From the NCBI RefSeq assembly GCF_000332415.1, contig NZ_AOHC02000045.1, positions 1 to 50,099 of the forward strand: a stretch of 50,099 nucleotides of DNA, given 5' to 3'. A program made the translations under genes and the position numbers. This document shows positions 47,601 to 50,099 of this stretch, in pieces. The notes below the pieces were generated by a model that searched no databases, had not been told where the DNA came from, and worked only from the letters and a program-made list of their open reading frames with translations. The stretch is from Leptospira weilii serovar Ranarum str. ICFT. Lineage in GTDB: Bacteria > Spirochaetota > Leptospiria > Leptospirales > Leptospiraceae. Positions within the stretch are counted from its first letter, which is position 1. The number at the start of each line of letters is the position of its first letter.

Positions 47601-49410
47601 GGGCTTGAGTGGAACCAAGATCCTCACACCTGCGGGAGATTTGACCGCGACCGACTTGAACGATCTCTTTCAAGCGGGCACGAGCGAGAACAGACAACGT
47701 AGAAAAGAATTCAGTTTGTTTTCGGGGAAGTTTACTTCCACGCAAGCGCAACTCTTACTCGTGGACAGAAGGGCCACGGTTTCCAAATGGTATTTGGGTT
47801 CGATTAGTTCTAACGCCATCCAATTTAAAAAACTCACAGGAGAGTTTTCCCTTCCGATCACGACAAGCGATTACAACGCAGCCAGCCCCGCGGGGATCGT
47901 GTATGCTCTTACAAACACGGGTGAGATCGTGTTCGGGAAAACCTTAGACAACGGGACTTCGTTTTACAAAATCAAAATCAATTCTGCGAATATTACAAAA
48001 ACGATATTCAACGCGGGGACGATTCTTTTCAGCGACCGGTTTGACAATTCCGGCAATCCGATCGTTACCTCGGGTGGGGAAGACAAGTTGTATGACCTCG
48101 CAACCGGTAAGATCGTGGCTCTTCCGGGTAACGTGCTCGCAAAGTCCTTGGACCGTCCCGACCTCGTCGCTCAAGTCTACGTGTTTCAGTGGATCCAAGG
48201 GGACTACAACGGGGACGGTTTGACGGACATCGGTATTTTTCATCTGAAAGAACCCAACTGGTATTTTGCACTGAGCACGGGGAGCGTTCCCGACATCATC
48301 GAGAAGGTCAAAAACGGAATCGGTGGTATTTACTTTTTTGAATATTCCAATTCCACCAAGTTTGACAATACGGGGGACGACGATATCCCGGACCTTCCCA
48401 CAAGTTACCGTGTCTGCACAAAAGTTACCATCGAAGACGGCTTTTTGAACAGAATCACGAAAGATTTCGAATACAAGAACGGGTTTGCATTCTCTTCATT
48501 CATCAACGGAAAAAAAGAAACCGATTACTTCGGGTTTTCCGAGTTTGTCGTACACGAAGCGTATGGGGAAAGAACGATCCACAAATTCCATACGACTCCA
48601 TATGCAGACTTCCTAATGAACCGGGCTCTTTCCGGGGCGGAGTTTGAAACCCGTATCGTCGGGAACGACAACAACGATTACGGTGTCGTACAAACGACAA
48701 CGGACGTAAAACAGATTGCGATGGCACCGGGTATTACGAGTTATCTTCCCGTTACGACTAAAATTGAAAAGTTTTTGAGTGGATCGAGAACGACAACAGA
48801 AAGTTCCGACATTACAATCAGCGGGACCAAGATCAGTCGCAAGACCGACACGACAACCGATCACTTTTCCGACACGGTACACGGGGTTACGTCCACGACG
48901 AACATTACGGATTTTGATACCGATGATACGACCAACCAAAGACGTACGACTCGTTCTGTTGCGAACAGTGGGAGTTCCCACGAGATTACGTCGCTTTTCA
49001 GTTACGACAGTCGTGGGAATCTTGCAAAACGTGTGAGTTCCTACACGGGGAGCGGTCTCGGTCCTGTGGGTTCTCACACAACCGAATTTGAATATGATTC
49101 TCACGGAAATCAAACGACCGAAAAAGATTCGAGTTCCAGCCCTGCGCGTGGGAGTTCCTACAAATACGACAACGAACTGAATCAGTTTGTGACGCAAGAG
49201 ACAAAATTCGGTGGTTCCATCCAAATCCCGACGACGTATCAGATCCATTACGGAAGTGCGTTCGGTTCTCCGACCACAACCACCGACGCAAACGGGAACA
49301 AAAGCATTTTTGAATATGATGAATACGGAAGACTCTCCGTGCAAGCGCGGACACAGACGACGGTTCTCGTACGACTGCGACTTACTCGTACGACGCTTCT
49401 TTTCCTTTGA
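44659..49410 (+). CDS. TcB/SpvB-RHS type lipoprotein (5' part, up to a frameshift)
   Basis: From ATG 44659 (in-frame TTG 44644 and ATG 44683 are alternatives) the frame gives about 1583 residues. A long, basic leader ends in a lipobox-like ATTSC (Cys62). The SpvB/TcaC N-terminal domain follows (VNLTYPIHTPPGRAGIEPKL, LSLTYSSTGGDGFVGVGWSL). Then come six FG-GAP/VCBS repeats with GDFNGDGxxD cores (near 45988, 46161, 46323, 46549, 46738, 46889) and a seventh near 48198. A TcdB-middle-like region (FFEYSNSTKFDNTGDDDIPD, KDFEYKNGF) precedes RHS/YD repeats (FSYDSRGNLAKR, FEYDEYGRLS). TcB proteins form a shell that holds a toxic C-terminal fragment. The frame breaks near 49350 and reaches TGA 49408-49410, while homology goes on in other frames. 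Confidence 0.88.
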   Translation: MKTNAKNKMKTNMLKTKHNNLTEAESPVLAKARTRPNPYFLTAIHYLNNIILSSVLIATTSCGMLPGKHGNKNNWWMALAGLVPGTSFPSSGSGVGSGTGAGNTSPGSAPAPEGSDLFSISTNYSAAIDDPATKADPLAGAAFIAAPEPGHYGNVNLTYPIHTPPGRAGIEPKLSLTYSSTGGDGFVGVGWSLGLGSITRTPEYGALWYDTRDTFTWNGQKLVKVAGTNTNENGIYRPEITNEELVILKLSQIESGGVWEVLDFTGTKTIYGETTAGRIFNPQIPNRTYSWYLTKTEDKNGNYLQVTYDTSEYFNKRNLYLKEIRYTGNSKSGLPAKQYVRFFTKQREDGYVSNAPGFLMKMDKLLERIEVGWDSGGKLFEYTPEYEISEDSGRPRLTKIGSTRHTTAPEFEYQTSSRLLTWQTVVNQTASELEDDPHSTQYFEGDFNGDGISDLLFFNAKSGNWKAAEGRKEGGYNFRIYANRYQGYTNGEKIKFFKGNVSGDFNGDGRSDIAFYLPETRDFVVAEHDGRVFQFKSYGRLMVGVPDIFRMEWFPGDYDGNGLSDSVLFDEPTGQWTLMLNKGGSFEFLRFAKKFQNIFRNDYIPNSNLDSVSTNDSTKPGKDHDKVNFLVGDYNGDGRTDISLYDARSGKWFVGENHRNENKNDPVYFQMQWKLYKVFTAPEQALFGHDRFSGDFNGDGLSDFLIFDRSNGEWTLGETGDTTINFKIWSRTPQFKPVTRWLQGDFNGDGRTDIGFYSASDQKFWIGETTQNGFRYKVYSDMSYGPDADRIMQTPLPKDEVKIESGKASFVAANNTKTILLNYKYDGNLNYTKGELVYTGCFTNDDCSASPELLIFDRKANAWDIQRGNAFTERVNTNFNPETTGVTTLLGGKPDRYTNNTKDEVLFHKKQGNTNQLFAIKNTTGTTFDISNVATFTDTDVSKFDPSNSGYVLDHFENNSSQSALILDDQTTSGNARFVLSGLSGTKILTPAGDLTATDLNDLFQAGTSENRQRRKEFSLFSGKFTSTQAQLLLVDRRATVSKWYLGSISSNAIQFKKLTGEFSLPITTSDYNAASPAGIVYALTNTGEIVFGKTLDNGTSFYKIKINSANITKTIFNAGTILFSDRFDNSGNPIVTSGGEDKLYDLATGKIVALPGNVLAKSLDRPDLVAQVYVFQWIQGDYNGDGLTDIGIFHLKEPNWYFALSTGSVPDIIEKVKNGIGGIYFFEYSNSTKFDNTGDDDIPDLPTSYRVCTKVTIEDGFLNRITKDFEYKNGFAFSSFINGKKETDYFGFSEFVVHEAYGERTIHKFHTTPYADFLMNRALSGAEFETRIVGNDNNDYGVVQTTTDVKQIAMAPGITSYLPVTTKIEKFLSGSRTTTESSDITISGTKISRKTDTTTDHFSDTVHGVTSTTNITDFDTDDTTNQRRTTRSVANSGSSHEITSLFSYDSRGNLAKRVSSYTGSGLGPVGSHTTEFEYDSHGNQTTEKDSSSSPARGSSYKYDNELNQFVTQETKFGGSIQIPTTYQIHYGSAFGSPTTTTDANGNKSIFEYDEYGRLSVQARTQTTVLVRLRLTRTTLLFL

Positions 49411-50099
49411 GCGCGAAAACCATTCTCCCATCGGGAACGGCTGATCCTGACTTTTGCAAGTCGGACCTACGCGGACGGAATGGGTCGTAACATCTACACG
49501 GTCAAATCTGCGTCTAACGGTGGATATGCGATCACGGGTAGACTTGTCTACGACGGGACTGGCAAACTCGTTCGCAAAGGTCAATCCAACTGGGCGTCGT
49601 CGGGTGAAATCGACCGGTTTGTTTTACACTTGGAAGAAAGAAATCCGACTTCGTTCGAGTATGATCCGATCGGTCGGGTGAAAAAAACAATTCTTCCGAC
49701 GGCGTATGAAGGGGAAACGACTCCTACGATCATCACGACCGCCTACAACTCCGCGTTTGAAACGACGGAGACACACAGCTCCGGTACGAGCAAACGAATT
49801 GTTAAAAACGCAAGCGGTGAAATCCTCTACGTCGAAGACTTTGCAAGTGACGGAAGCGCGGCCAAGATCGGGTTTTGTTACGACATTGCGGGAAACCGTA
49901 CCAAGAAGTCGGACTTAAACGATTCTAACTTGATGTCCTGTCCGAATGCAAGTGCAGGAGTTCCTACAAAAGATGTCAGTGGCAAGAACCAGGCGTTTTG
50001 GAGTTACGACGCGTTTGGGAAACTGCGCGCGGAAAGTGATCCCGACTTGGGTGTGAGTTCCTACAATTACAACGCATTTGGCGACCTCATCTCCAGCAC
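49356..50099 (+). pseudogene. Continuation of the TcB/RHS gene after two compensating frameshifts (partial)
   Basis: From 49356 the -1 frame reads DDGSRTTATYSYDASFPLSA and KTILPSGTADPDF, normal TcB/RHS sequence. From about 49462 homology returns to the original frame: RTYADGMGRNIYTVKSASNG, GEIDRFVLHLEERNPTSFEY, DPIGRVKKTILP, then further YD repeats (CYDIAGNRTKK, WSYDAFGKLRAESDPDLGVS, YNYNAFGDL) to the right edge. So one indel near 49350 and an opposite one near 49455 leave about 105 bp out of frame. The gene is either a recent pseudogene, phase-variable, or carries two sequencing errors. The toxic C-terminus lies outside the window. Confidence 0.82.

Noticed and set aside
48613..49584. 323-residue minus-strand frame inside the TcB-like gene
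   Set aside because: It is Arg/Thr/Val-rich shadow coding opposite the RHS region, a common artefact of this codon use.

Overview
The window looks like chromosomal DNA of a spirochaete of the genus Leptospira. The evidence is a complete Alternative Complex III operon, a DUF1564-type protein (a family I know essentially from Leptospira), spirochaetal lipoboxes, a CHASE2 adenylate cyclase, and a long rpsB-tsf-pyrH-frr-uppS-cdsA-dxr-rseP-proS-trpBA gene train. By eye the base composition is well above the AT-rich L. interrogans type. I cannot assign a species.

Layout. 1-3330: the 5' part of a TonB-dependent receptor (minus strand, leaving the left edge) and a DUF4256 gene. 3342-11228: the minus-strand respiratory operon actABCDEF (quinol oxidation, electrons passed to c-type cytochromes), with an SH3-type lipoprotein gene last. 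11229-17640: a DUF4345 gene with an apparent frameshift, a minus-strand group (CHASE2 adenylate cyclase, dxs, TPR protein) and a DUF1564 gene. 17649-33623: nineteen minus-strand genes with almost no gaps, running dapA, dapB, cdaA, cdaR, acpS, a TPR mini-protein, bactofilin, DUF4321, rpsB, tsf, pyrH, frr, uppS, cdsA, dxr, rseP, proS, trpB, trpA. They join cell-wall precursor synthesis, c-di-AMP signalling, translation, isoprenoid and phospholipid synthesis, and tryptophan synthesis. 33686-34756: a MraY/WecA-family sugar-phosphate transferase on the plus strand.

34757-50099 is accessory DNA. It has an AT-rich orphan gene, an MITE-like inverted repeat, and a degenerate second copy of the dapA-start/transferase segment that has lost its middle between 12-bp direct repeats. 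These are followed by an XRE regulator and two arrays of about six 109-bp repeats rich in TTAGGGG/CCCCTAA-like motifs.

The arrays bracket a small lipoprotein gene and a 1463-residue lipoprotein. The large protein's N-terminal part resembles the calcium-binding and pore-forming parts of anthrax protective antigen (binary toxin B), and its C-terminal part looks like a beta-propeller. Past the second array starts a TcB/SpvB-RHS type lipoprotein (SpvB domain, FG-GAP repeats, TcdB-middle region, RHS/YD repeats). It carries two compensating frameshifts and runs off the right edge. The protective-antigen-like lipoprotein next to a TcB/RHS lipoprotein, framed by recombinogenic repeats, is the most interesting part of the window. 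No tRNA, rRNA, CRISPR array or complete insertion sequence was seen.
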